Counted from the first letter of the stretch, positions 1 through 8,068 are shown. The stretch: DNA of 8,885 bases from Planctomycetota bacterium (GCA_003670825.1 QWQL01000037.1:1-8885), one strand, 5' to 3'. Notes: generated from the sequence alone by a model not told the origin. Numbers and translations: made by a program.

Positions 1-351
1 GTCGTGCCCGCCGTGCTCGCGGCCGGCTATGCCGCGGTGATCGGCTGGAAGCTCTCGCAGGACGGCCCGCCGCCCGGCGATCTCTCTACGATCGGCGGCC
101 TCAAGGCGATGTTCGCCGACGACTGGGTGTTTGCGGCGGCCTGGGCCCACTACCTCGTGTTCGACATGGTGGTCGGAGCCTGGATCGCCCGCGATGCCGT
201 CCGACTCGCGATCCCGTGGCCGCTCCGCACGGTCTGTCTCGTGCTCACCTTTCTGCTCGGCCCCGTGGGGTTTCTGCTCCACGTGGTCACGCGGGTCACG
301 CTGCGGCGGGCGGTGGCGACCGACGACGGCCCAGCCACGCCCACGCCGTGA
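1..351 (+). CDS. ABA4-like integral membrane protein, C-terminal part (5' end outside window)
   Basis: The reading frame is open from the first base, so the gene is cut by the window edge; 116 residues are visible. I place it in the ABA4-like (DUF4281) family from the pattern WAHYLVFDMVVGAWIARDA followed by LTFLLGPVGFLLHVVTR, both characteristic of that family's second half. Full-length members are roughly 150 residues, so about 30 to 40 N-terminal residues are missing. Visible hydrophobic stretches are the start of the fragment, the segment around WVFAAAWAHYLVFDMVVGAW and the segment around TVCLVLTFLLGPVGFLL, consistent with an inner-membrane protein. Plant ABA4 is linked to neoxanthin synthesis; the bacterial role is unknown and should not be transferred. 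The last 56 bases overlap the convergent gene on the other strand. The tail after the last membrane segment is short and polar (DDGPATPTP). Family call fairly sure, function unknown. Confidence 0.75.
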   Translation, partial: VVPAVLAAGYAAVIGWKLSQDGPPPGDLSTIGGLKAMFADDWVFAAAWAHYLVFDMVVGAWIARDAVRLAIPWPLRTVCLVLTFLLGPVGFLLHVVTRVTLRRAVATDDGPATPTP

Positions 352-1198
352 CGGCGATGGGCGCCGCGAGGCACGCCACCGCCACGCCGAGCACCGCCGC
401 CGTGGCAGGAACCACGTCGAACCGCGCCCGACCGAGTGCGGTCTGCGCGACCGCGTAGACCAGAAACAGCATCGAGCCGGTGGCCGAGAGCGCCACGAGC
501 CGCCAGCGGACGGCGTCCGCGACACCCGCCTGCCGTGCCCCAAAGGCCAGCGCCGGCAGCCACTGCACCGCATGGATCACGACGCCATGCGGAAACTTCG
601 GGACGCCGCCGGCGCCCAGTCGCGTGGGCTCGAGCCCCTGCTGGAGCTGCGTCTCTCCGTAGATCCCCACCCAGATGCCGAGCAGGCACGAGATCAAGAG
701 CAGGAGCATCCCGGTGCGGGCCGCGAGGAGCATGTCGGCCGCCACGGCGGGCCTGCGGAGCAGCAGTCGCAGCGTGAGGTCGCCGATCACGAGCGTGACC
801 GCCACGATCAGCACCCCCATCGTGTCGAAGAGCAACGAGTCGAGAGGCGTGGCGCGGTTGAAGTGGCTGCCCATGCCCCGCCACCGCTGAAGATCGATCA
901 GGAACACCTCCACGACGAGCGCCCATGCCGTCGCTGCGGCGAGCAGCCGGTCGCCCCTGCGCCAGCCGAGCATCGACCAGACCCAGCCGAGCGAGATCGC
1001 CGTCAGCCCTCCGGAGATCCCAAACAGGATCGGCTTCCGCCAGGTGACCGGCCCCTCCCACGGGCCGCCCAGGATGGCCCAGATCGGCACGTGCGCCAGG
1101 CCGCTGGCCACCATCACCAGTCCGAGCAGCACGAGGGGCCGCGCCCGGCGGTCGGCCCACCAGGAATCGGCACGGGTCTCGGGGGTGTTCGCAGGCAT
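296..1198 (-). CDS. Conserved multi-spanning membrane protein of unknown function (about 8 TM segments)
   Basis: This 300-residue protein is almost entirely hydrophobic after a short charged N-terminus (MPANTPETRADSWWADRRAR). I count about eight membrane segments, at roughly residues 21-44, 55-77, 84-102, 120-145, 157-180, 204-220, 231-253 and 263-288. The loops carry motifs that look functional: TWRKPILFGISGG (52-64), QRWRGMGSHFNRATPLD (104-120) and GVPKFPHGVVIHAVQWLP (198-215). The His, Arg and Trp residues near membrane faces suggest a conserved functional core, but I recall no named domain. The ATG at 1198 is chosen because the frame upstream loses protein character and would run into the divergent reductase gene. 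The C-terminus (RRRSPPPAAA) overlaps the convergent ABA4-like gene by 56 bases. Similar unnamed proteins occur, from memory, in actinobacteria and planctomycetes. Coding status is fairly sure; no function can be assigned. Confidence 0.72.
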   Translation of the reverse strand: MPANTPETRADSWWADRRARPLVLLGLVMVASGLAHVPIWAILGGPWEGPVTWRKPILFGISGGLTAISLGWVWSMLGWRRGDRLLAAATAWALVVEVFLIDLQRWRGMGSHFNRATPLDSLLFDTMGVLIVAVTLVIGDLTLRLLLRRPAVAADMLLAARTGMLLLLISCLLGIWVGIYGETQLQQGLEPTRLGAGGVPKFPHGVVIHAVQWLPALAFGARQAGVADAVRWRLVALSATGSMLFLVYAVAQTALGRARFDVVPATAAVLGVAVACLAAPIAVTAWAWLGRRRSPPPAAA

Positions 1199-1238
1199 GT
1201 GCTGGAAGTGTAGACACCGATCCTCCACACTGCGGAAC
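1199..1238. promoter_or_regulatory. Short divergent intergenic gap, presumably holding two opposing promoters
   Basis: Only 40 bases separate the start of the membrane protein (reading left) from the aldo/keto reductase (reading right), so any promoters must overlap each other or lie in the opposite gene. On the minus strand TACACT (complement of 1207-1212) is a reasonable -10 box, but it lies so close to the ATG at 1198 that the transcript would be nearly leaderless. An imperfect inverted repeat AGTGT (1207-1211) / ACACT (1227-1231) spans the gap. No strong ribosome site precedes either start. Promoter assignment is inference. Confidence 0.3.
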
Positions 1239-2225
1239 ATGAACACGAGAACCTTCGGAAGGACCGGCTGGCGGGTGTCGGAGATCGGCTTCGGCGGCTG
1301 GGGCATCGGCGGCGGGGCCTGGGGTGGGGCCGACGACGACGAGTCGATGGCGGCCCTCCATGCGGCCCTCGATGCCGGCATCAACTTCTTCGACACGGCT
1401 GACGTCTACGGCGACGGCCGCTCGGAGCGGCTCATCGGTAGGCTTCGCCGCGAGCGGCCGGAACCGTTTCGGGTGGCCACGAAAGCGGGCCGCCGGCTCT
1501 CGCCGCAGGTGGCGGCTGGCTACACCGCCGAGAACCTCACCGCCTTCGTCGACCGCAGCCTTATAAACCTGGGCGTCGAGCGGCTCGACCTCATCCAGCT
1601 CCACTGCCCGCCGACCGAGGTCTACTATCGGCCCGAGGTGTTCGCCGCCCTCGACGACCTCGTGGCCGCCGGCAAGCTCGCCTTCTACGGCGTGAGCGTG
1701 GAGAAGGTGGAGGAGGCGCTCAAGGCGATCGAATACCCGAACGTGCAGAGCGTGCAGATCATCTTCAACGCCTTTCGGCTGCGGCCCGCCGAGCTCTTCT
1801 TCGAGCAGGCCGTGCGGCGACGGGTGGCGGTCATCGCCCGCGTACCGCTTGCCAGCGGCATGCTCTCGGGCCGGCTCACCCGCGACACCAGCTTCCCTGA
1901 CGACGACCACCGCACGTTCAACCGCGAGGGGGCCGCGTTTGACAAGGGGGAGACGTTTTCGGGCGTGCCCTACGAAGCGGCGCTCGCGGCGGTCGATCAG
2001 CTGCGGCCCTTGGTGCCGGAGGGTGTCACGCTCGCCCAGTATGCCCTCCGCTGGATCCTCGCCTTCGAGGCCGTGACCTGCGTGATCCCGGGCGCCCGCA
2101 ACGCGTCCCGCGTGGTCGAGAACGCGGGGGCGGCCGACCTGCCGCCCCCGTCGCCTGAAGCGCTGACGGCCGTGCGGCAGGTCTACGACTCGCTCGTCCG
2201 ACCCCTCGTGCATCACCGGTGGTAG
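1239..2225 (+). CDS. Aldo/keto reductase family oxidoreductase
   Basis: The 328-residue product is a cytosolic NADPH-dependent (alpha/beta)8-barrel reductase of the aldo/keto reductase superfamily, acting on an unknown carbonyl substrate. The full catalytic tetrad is visible: Asp52 in FFDTADVYG, Tyr57 in the same motif, Lys82 in VATKAGR and His122 in LIQLHCPP. The N-terminus NTRTFGRTGWRVSEIGFGGWGIGG is typical, and the coenzyme-binding IPGARNASRVVENAGA lies at 283-298. The C-terminus ends in RPLVHHRW, a pattern I recall from related bacterial members. The ATG at 1239 fits the family N-terminus; the frame stays open upstream to about 1044, but that part has no reductase character and overlaps the divergent gene. 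The gene converges on the M42 peptidase with 19 bases between stop codons. Family assignment is sure; substrate cannot be read from sequence. Confidence 0.93.
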   Translation: MNTRTFGRTGWRVSEIGFGGWGIGGGAWGGADDDESMAALHAALDAGINFFDTADVYGDGRSERLIGRLRRERPEPFRVATKAGRRLSPQVAAGYTAENLTAFVDRSLINLGVERLDLIQLHCPPTEVYYRPEVFAALDDLVAAGKLAFYGVSVEKVEEALKAIEYPNVQSVQIIFNAFRLRPAELFFEQAVRRRVAVIARVPLASGMLSGRLTRDTSFPDDDHRTFNREGAAFDKGETFSGVPYEAALAAVDQLRPLVPEGVTLAQYALRWILAFEAVTCVIPGARNASRVVENAGAADLPPPSPEALTAVRQVYDSLVRPLVHHRW

Positions 2226-2244
2226 CGATGGGCATGGCCGGGAG

Positions 2245-3150
2245 TCAGGCTGACGTCACCGTCGACATCCTCGTCGTCGGCGCCGGGGCAGCCAGTTGAA
2301 TCGGAATCTCCCTCTCCTTCGACGCGGCCACGAGCCGGTCGACGACGTGCGGATTCATGTTGGGCCCACGGAACACCACCGGCCCCTTGCCGAGCGCGAC
2401 GTCGCCTTCCGACTTCTTGTCGATCGTGGGGCAGTCGGTGGCATGGGTGACGTCGACGGCGATCGCCACGTGGGGATCGACGCCGTGACAGCTCGTCTGG
2501 GCTCCGCGGAGGCCGATCTCCTCCTGCACCGTCGAGGCCACGAATAGACCGCAGGGCAGGGGGCCGGCGGCCACCGCGCGACGGAAGGCCTCCAGCACCA
2601 CCCACAGGCCTACTTTGTCGTCCATCGCCACGGAGCAGGCGAGGTTGCGGCGGAGCAGCCGCACCTCGAGTTCGAGCGTCACGGCATCGCCGATGCGGAC
2701 CACGCTCTCGCAGTCGGCCTTGTTCTCGGCGCCAATATCGATCCAGAGGTCCTTCATCTTGGGAACCACCTTCCGCTCTTCCTCCGTGAGCAGGTGGATC
2801 GGCTTGCGAGACATCACGCCCGTGACCGGTCCAGACGCCGTCCAGATCGTGACGCGGGAGCCGACGAGCTGGATCGGATCCCAGCCGCCGATCGGCTGGA
2901 CGGAGATGAAGCCGTCGGAGTCGATGTACTGGATAATCAGGCCGATCTGGTCGCAGTGGCCGGCGAGCAGCATCCGCATCGGGGCGGCGGGGTTCTTCGC
3001 CCCGATGACGTTGCCGTGGGAATCGGTCGTGACCGAATCGGCACACGCCCCGAGGTATTCGCGGACAACCTGCTGGATCGGCTGCTCGTAGCCGGAGGGG
3101 CTCGGGGTCTTGAGCAGGCGGAACAAAAACTCGCGGGCGACGGATTCCAC
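2245..3150 (-). CDS. M42 family (glutamyl/lysyl) aminopeptidase, C-terminally truncated, possible pseudogene
   Basis: The product (301 residues from the GTG at 3150) belongs to the M42 family of dinuclear-metal TET-type aminopeptidases. Visible elements are the N-terminal SPSGYEQPIQQVVREYL, the metal ligand His65 with Asp67 in LLAGHCDQIG, the bridging Asp177 in AMDDKVG, the Glu pair 210-211 in VQEEIGLRGA and Asp233 in VDVTHATD. The family pattern continues through GPVVFRGPNMNPHVVDRL to EIPIQLAAP at 281-289 and then stops after APTTRMSTVTSA. Homologues are usually 340-360 residues. They continue with a segment resembling GTDA...G.P...I.IP.RYMHS that supplies the last metal-binding His; it is absent here, and the aldo/keto reductase gene occupies the adjacent DNA. 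The start is GTG: a good ribosome site precedes it and the family N-terminus fits, while the open frame upstream to 3393 has no family resemblance. Family is sure; activity is doubtful without the missing ligand. Confidence 0.85.
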   Translation of the reverse strand: MESVAREFLFRLLKTPSPSGYEQPIQQVVREYLGACADSVTTDSHGNVIGAKNPAAPMRMLLAGHCDQIGLIIQYIDSDGFISVQPIGGWDPIQLVGSRVTIWTASGPVTGVMSRKPIHLLTEEERKVVPKMKDLWIDIGAENKADCESVVRIGDAVTLELEVRLLRRNLACSVAMDDKVGLWVVLEAFRRAVAAGPLPCGLFVASTVQEEIGLRGAQTSCHGVDPHVAIAVDVTHATDCPTIDKKSEGDVALGKGPVVFRGPNMNPHVVDRLVAASKEREIPIQLAAPAPTTRMSTVTSA

Positions 3151-3155
3151 GGGGG

Positions 3156-3162
3156 CTCTCCT
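3156..3162 (-). promoter_or_regulatory. Ribosome binding site fixing the GTG start of the M42 peptidase
   Basis: On the minus strand AGGAGAG sits five bases before the GTG at 3150. This is the strongest Shine-Dalgarno match near the gene and decides the non-ATG start, because no in-frame ATG lies close to the family's expected N-terminus. Confidence 0.6.
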
Positions 3163-3433
3163 GGGCACGGGTGACGGGACGGGGCCCCATAAACGTGTGA
3201 CACCCAAGGGTGAAACCCGAGAGATATCATTGTTGTGGAGTCGTGAACCAAGGCAACGGGGGAACCGGTGCGAGCGTGACAGCGTACTGGTCAGGACGGA
3301 TCCACGGCAGACCACCACGAAGACACCGCAGATCACACCCCCATGGCCCGCCAGAGCACCGCGCGTCGCCGGCGGCACGGTGGCCGACCTCACCGGGAGC
3401 GTTGCCTACGCCGGGCCGCCGGCCTACCGCCAG

Positions 3434-3452
3434 ATGATCACGGGCTGATCAT
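3434..3452. repeat. Perfect 7-bp inverted repeat with 5-base loop (possible operator)
   Basis: ATGATCA (3434-3440), loop CGGGC, TGATCAT (3446-3452). Each arm also contains the self-complementary hexamer TGATCA. The arms are AT-rich within GC-rich surroundings, which argues for some function, such as a binding site for a dimeric regulator or a small RNA hairpin. No T-run follows, so it does not look like an intrinsic terminator. It lies about 200 bases upstream of the homoserine dehydrogenase start. Confidence 0.35.
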
Positions 3453-3652
3453 GGCAGCGACCCAGGCGGGCGGGTGTCACCGGCCGTCGCGGCGACCACG
3501 CATGCGGGGCGAAGCCTCACACGCCGTGCAAGCCGGACAACCGTCGCGGTCGCCGCCTGCAGTTCCCTGCGACGTTGTCGACCACGCTTTCCGCCGTGGC
3601 CGGGGCTCATTACGATCGGACTTCCCCGCCAGTCGAGTTCGCCCCGGAGCCC

Positions 3653-4963
3653 ATGCATCCCATGACCCAACCCGTCCGCGTCGGCATCGTCGGCCTTGGC
3701 ACCGTGGGCTCGGGTGTCGTCCGCCTGCTCATGGAGTCGGCCGACCACATCACGAGGCATGCAGGTAGGCCGATCGTCGTGGAGCGGGCGGTCTGCCGCG
3801 ATCCGGCCCGCGACCGTGGGCTGCGGCTGCCAGCCGATCGCGTGTCGACCGACATCCGCGATGTCTCCCGCGACCCCTCGATCACGGTGGCGGCGCTGCT
3901 CGTCGGCGGACTCGAGCCGGCCCGCTCGATGATGATCGACCTTCTCGAGCACGGGAAGGACGTAGTCACGGCCAACAAGGCGCTGCTCGCCGAACATGGC
4001 CCTGAACTCTTCGAGCTCGCCCGAAAGAAGGGCCGCTCGATCGCCTTCGAGGCCGCCGTCGCTGGCGGCATCCCGATCGTCGCCGCGATCGCCGAATGCC
4101 TGGCGGCCAACCGCATCGAAAGCATCCGCGGAATCCTCAACGGTACGAGCAACTTCATCCTCTCGACCATGGAAGAAGAGGGGGCCGACTACGCCGACGT
4201 GCTGAAACTCGCTCAAGCAAAGGGATTCGCCGAGGCCGATCCCGCGATGGATGTGGATGGTACTGACGCCACGCAGAAGCTGGCCATCCTCGCGCATCTC
4301 GCCTTCGGCGTCTGGGTGCCATGGGGCGACATCCCGCGAACGGGCATCGAGGGTGTCGATAGCGACCTGATGGCCTACGCCGGCGAACTCGGCTACCGCA
4401 TCCGGCTGGTGGCCGTGGCGAGCCGCAGCGGCGGCAAGCTTGCCATGCGGTTGGCCCCGGCACTCGTCAAGGTGGGCACACCGCTCGCCGAGACGCGAGG
4501 GGCCTACAACGCGGTGAGTCTGGTGGGCGACGCCGTCGGCCGGATGTTTTTCCACGGCTTGGGTGCCGGCCAGATGCCCACGGCGTCGGCAGTCGTGGCC
4601 GACATCATCGACACGGTGGTGGGCCGGGCAGCGATCACTTTCCGCACCACGGGCGTGCTCGATACCGACGGCCCGGCGGCCCGGATGGGCGGCATGGACA
4701 CGCTGGAGAAGCACTTCCTCAGGGTCTGCGTCAACGACCTGCCCGGCGTGCTCTCGCGGATCACAGGCATTCTCGGCGAGCACGGCATCTCGATCGCCTC
4801 GGTGATTCAGCACGATCCGTCGGGGGCGAGCGGTGCCGCGGTGCCGCTGGTCATCATGACCCACGCCTGCAGCACGGCCGCCGTCGAGCGAGCCGTGGCT
4901 CACATCGACGCCTCCGACGTGGTGTCGGGCAAGACCGTCTGCCTGAGCGTTCTCGACGAGTGA
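3653..4963 (+). CDS. hom: Homoserine dehydrogenase with C-terminal ACT domain
   Basis: This cytosolic enzyme reduces aspartate-4-semialdehyde to homoserine with NAD(P)H, the branch step to threonine and methionine. Numbering from the ATG at 3653 (436 residues): Rossmann glycine motif GIVGLGTVGSGVV at 11-23; the family signature VVTANKALLAEHG around Lys109; AFEAAVAGGIPI at 131-142; ILNGTSNFIL at 161-170; GFAEADPAMDVDGTDATQKLA at 191-211, with Glu194, Asp205 and Lys209 matching the substrate-binding and catalytic positions of the family. An ACT domain (VCVNDLPGVLSRITGILGEHGISIASVIQ, 358-386, to the end) suggests feedback control, typically by threonine. The start is ambiguous: GGAG at 3646-3649 is 3 bases from ATG 3653 and 12 bases from ATG 3662, so the true start could be 3662 (MTQPVRVGIVG). 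It is first in a tight cluster, 22 bases ahead of the next gene. Assignment is sure. Confidence 0.96.
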   Translation: MHPMTQPVRVGIVGLGTVGSGVVRLLMESADHITRHAGRPIVVERAVCRDPARDRGLRLPADRVSTDIRDVSRDPSITVAALLVGGLEPARSMMIDLLEHGKDVVTANKALLAEHGPELFELARKKGRSIAFEAAVAGGIPIVAAIAECLAANRIESIRGILNGTSNFILSTMEEEGADYADVLKLAQAKGFAEADPAMDVDGTDATQKLAILAHLAFGVWVPWGDIPRTGIEGVDSDLMAYAGELGYRIRLVAVASRSGGKLAMRLAPALVKVGTPLAETRGAYNAVSLVGDAVGRMFFHGLGAGQMPTASAVVADIIDTVVGRAAITFRTTGVLDTDGPAARMGGMDTLEKHFLRVCVNDLPGVLSRITGILGEHGISIASVIQHDPSGASGAAVPLVIMTHACSTAAVERAVAHIDASDVVSGKTVCLSVLDE

Positions 4964-4985
4964 CCCGGCCACGAAAGGTATCTCT

Positions 4986-6224
4986 ATGAAGTTCGTGATC
5001 GTGATCCCCGATGGGGCCGCCGACGAGCCGCAGGAATCGCTGGGCGGGAAGACACCGTTCCAAGCCGCCCGCACGCCGGCTCTCGACGCCCTTGCCACCC
5101 GCGGATGCGTCGGCCTCACCAACCACGTTCCCGAGAGCCTTCCGCCAGGTTCGGAGGTGGCCTGCATGAGCCTGATGGGCTACGACCCGCTGGTCTCGTT
5201 CACCGGCCGGGCGCCGCTGGAGGCCGCCGCCCAGGGCATCCACCTCGGTCCCGACGACTGGGCCGTGCGGTGCAATCTGGTGACCGTGGTCGGCGACACG
5301 ATGGATGACTTCACGGCCGGGCATATCACCAACCCCGAGGCGACCGAGCTGCTGGCCGCCGCCCAGAAGGGGCTCGAGGCCGACTTTCCGGAACTCGCCG
5401 GCTCGTGGTCGTTCGTGCCTGGGGTGAGCTACCGCAACCTGCTCATCCACCGCGGCACCGGTGGCCCGCCGCCGTTCGACGGCAGCCTGCGGGCCACGCC
5501 GCCGCACGACCTGATGGACAAGTCGGTGGCTGACGACTTCCCGCGGGGCGCTGGCAGCCGGCTGCTCACCGACATCATGTCGGCGAGTGCCACGTGGCTG
5601 GCAGACCACCCTGTGAATCGTTCCCGCATCGCGGCCGGCAGACGGCCGGCCACGCATGTCTGGCTGTGGGGCGTCGGACGGGCGCCGGCGTTCGAGCCCT
5701 TCGTCTCGAAATACGGCACGTCCGGCACGATGATCACCGCCGTCGACCTGCTCCGCGGACTCGCGGCGCTCGCCGGCTGGAAACGGCTGGAGGTGCCTGG
5801 GGCCACTGGCTACCTCGACACCGACTACGCGGCCAAGGGCCGGGCGGCGATCGCCGAGCTCGCCACGGCAGACCTCGTCTGCGTCCACGTCGAGGCCCCC
5901 GACGAGGCGAGCCATCAGGGCGACGCCGCGGAGAAGGTGAAGGCGATCGAGGAAATAGACGCGAAGATCGTGGCTCCGATCGCCTCCCACCTCGCGACGC
6001 TGGGCGACCACCGGATCCTGGTCTGCCCCGACCACCCGACGTTCATCGCCACCAAGACCCATTCCCGAGGCCACGTGCCCTTCGTGATGGCCGGTACGGA
6101 CATCCCCGCCTCCGGCCAGACGACGTACGATGAAGTCGCCGCCGCGGCCTCGGGCCGGCGCATCGAGCCCGGCTGGCAGCTGATGGGTGACTTCCTAAAA
6201 AAAGGTGTCAGCCACCAAATCTAG
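4986..6224 (+). CDS. ApgM-family (alkaline phosphatase superfamily) protein, probable homoserine kinase
   Basis: The 412-residue product has the metalloenzyme fold of cofactor-independent phosphoglycerate mutase, archaeal type. Visible motifs are VIPDGAAD with Asp9; PPGSEVACMSLMGYDP at 53-68 with the nucleophile-position Ser56; GRAPLEAAAQGI at 74-85; RCNLVT at 95-100; HVEAPDEASHQGD at 301-313 (Asp306, His310); and CPDHPTFIATKTHS at 347-360 (Asp349, His350, His359). It lies between homoserine dehydrogenase and aspartate kinase. I recall a subfamily of ApgM relatives annotated as proposed homoserine kinase on exactly this context; the DHPT..TH motif and the length of about 400 fit it. The likely reaction is therefore ATP-dependent phosphorylation of homoserine, but a glycolytic mutase cannot be excluded from sequence alone. 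GAAAGG lies 7 bases before the ATG. The last eight codons (KKGVSHQI) and the stop lie at or inside the palindromic element at 6199-6284, so the native C-terminus, about FL, has been altered. Confidence 0.85.
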   Translation: MKFVIVIPDGAADEPQESLGGKTPFQAARTPALDALATRGCVGLTNHVPESLPPGSEVACMSLMGYDPLVSFTGRAPLEAAAQGIHLGPDDWAVRCNLVTVVGDTMDDFTAGHITNPEATELLAAAQKGLEADFPELAGSWSFVPGVSYRNLLIHRGTGGPPPFDGSLRATPPHDLMDKSVADDFPRGAGSRLLTDIMSASATWLADHPVNRSRIAAGRRPATHVWLWGVGRAPAFEPFVSKYGTSGTMITAVDLLRGLAALAGWKRLEVPGATGYLDTDYAAKGRAAIAELATADLVCVHVEAPDEASHQGDAAEKVKAIEEIDAKIVAPIASHLATLGDHRILVCPDHPTFIATKTHSRGHVPFVMAGTDIPASGQTTYDEVAAAASGRRIEPGWQLMGDFLKKGVSHQI

Positions 6225-6284
6225 GTCGTTTACCCATTGCCTGGATTTGCTGGCTTGCCCAGATTTGGTGGCTGACACCTTTTT
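6199..6284. repeat. REP/MITE-like palindromic element with perfect 24-bp arms
   Basis: The left arm (6199-6222) is five A followed by GGTGTCAGCCACCAAATCT. The right arm (6261-6284) is its exact reverse complement, AGATTTGGTGGCTGACACC then five T. A 38-base centre separates them, and pairing continues inward after one mismatch with GG/CC (6224-6225 with 6258-6259). The centre contains GATTTGCTGGCT (6244-6255), an 11/12 copy of the right-arm GATTTGGTGGCT (6262-6273), 18 bases apart. There is no room for a transposase, so this would be a non-autonomous element. The GGTGTC...GACACC core with A/T tails resembles intergenic repeats that I recall as multi-copy in many bacteria and often linked to REP-associated (IS200-like) transposases. 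Copy number in this genome cannot be seen here. It supplies the stop codon (TAG at 6222-6224) of the preceding gene. Confidence 0.75.
6199..6284. terminator. Possible bidirectional intrinsic terminator or attenuator formed by the palindromic element
   Basis: In RNA from the + strand the element would fold into a 24-bp stem ending in five U; from the - strand the stem is followed by seven U (complement of 6197-6203). Both have the form of an intrinsic terminator, although the U-run is itself paired with the A-run and the loop is large. If it works on the + strand it would reduce read-through from the homoserine branch genes into lysC. The ribosome that ends at TAG 6222-6224 would cover the left arm, so translation may decide whether the hairpin forms. 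Inference only. Confidence 0.35.
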
Positions 6285-6301
6285 GAAACGGAGCGAATGA
6301 G

Positions 6302-8062
<1,761 letters not shown>

Positions 8063-8068
8063 CGGCGG

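Larger units (their letters stand above)
3151..3652. other. Long intergenic stretch between the M42 peptidase and homoserine dehydrogenase genes
   Basis: About 500 bases hold no supported gene. Several open frames cross the stretch, but they are rich in Arg, Pro and Ala and look like high-GC noise; one + strand frame ending at 3448 (GGTVADLTGSVAYAGPP) reads slightly protein-like but has no recognisable start or family. The AT-richer patch around 3222-3236 (AGATATCATTGTTG) and the short inverted repeat CACCCAAGGGTG at 3201-3212 may mark the promoter region of the peptidase gene. A 7-bp-arm palindrome lies at 3434-3452. The last 100 bases must contain the leader or promoter of the homoserine dehydrogenase cluster, but no clear -35/-10 pair, leader peptide or riboswitch could be recognised. 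Confidence 0.5.

Noticed and set aside
1044..1238. N-terminal extension of the aldo/keto reductase
   Set aside because: It overlaps the divergent membrane protein gene and lacks reductase character; the ATG at 1239 gives the standard N-terminus.
150..2216. Very long minus-strand open frame (688 codons) across three genes
   Set aside because: It is antisense to the aldo/keto reductase and in another frame of the membrane protein; composition is dominated by Arg, Ala, Gly and His with no family motifs, as expected of a high-GC shadow frame.
3256..3300. Cobalamin-riboswitch-like string GGGGGAACCGGTGCGAGC
   Set aside because: It resembles part of the conserved core, but the spacing to ACTG is too short, the rest of the aptamer is not recognisable, and it lies about 380 bases from the hom start.
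3151..3393. N-terminal extension of the M42 peptidase in the open frame up to 3393
   Set aside because: The extension has no family resemblance, while the GTG at 3150 has AGGAGAG five bases upstream and matches where family proteins begin.
3343..3768. Plus-strand open frame overlapping the start of hom
   Set aside because: The product is Arg/His/Pro-rich, overlaps the dehydrogenase's conserved Rossmann start in another frame and has no known motif.
3449..5167. Long minus-strand open frame antisense to hom and the start of the next gene
   Set aside because: It mirrors real coding DNA on the + strand, which shows clear catalytic motifs; the antisense translation has none.
4854..6074. Long minus-strand open frame antisense to the ApgM-like gene
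   Set aside because: It is a codon-bias shadow of a gene with complete metal-binding motifs on the + strand.
8063..8068. Terminator between lysC and the DUF151 gene
   Set aside because: The stop codons are six bases apart and no stem followed by a T-run is visible at either 3' end.
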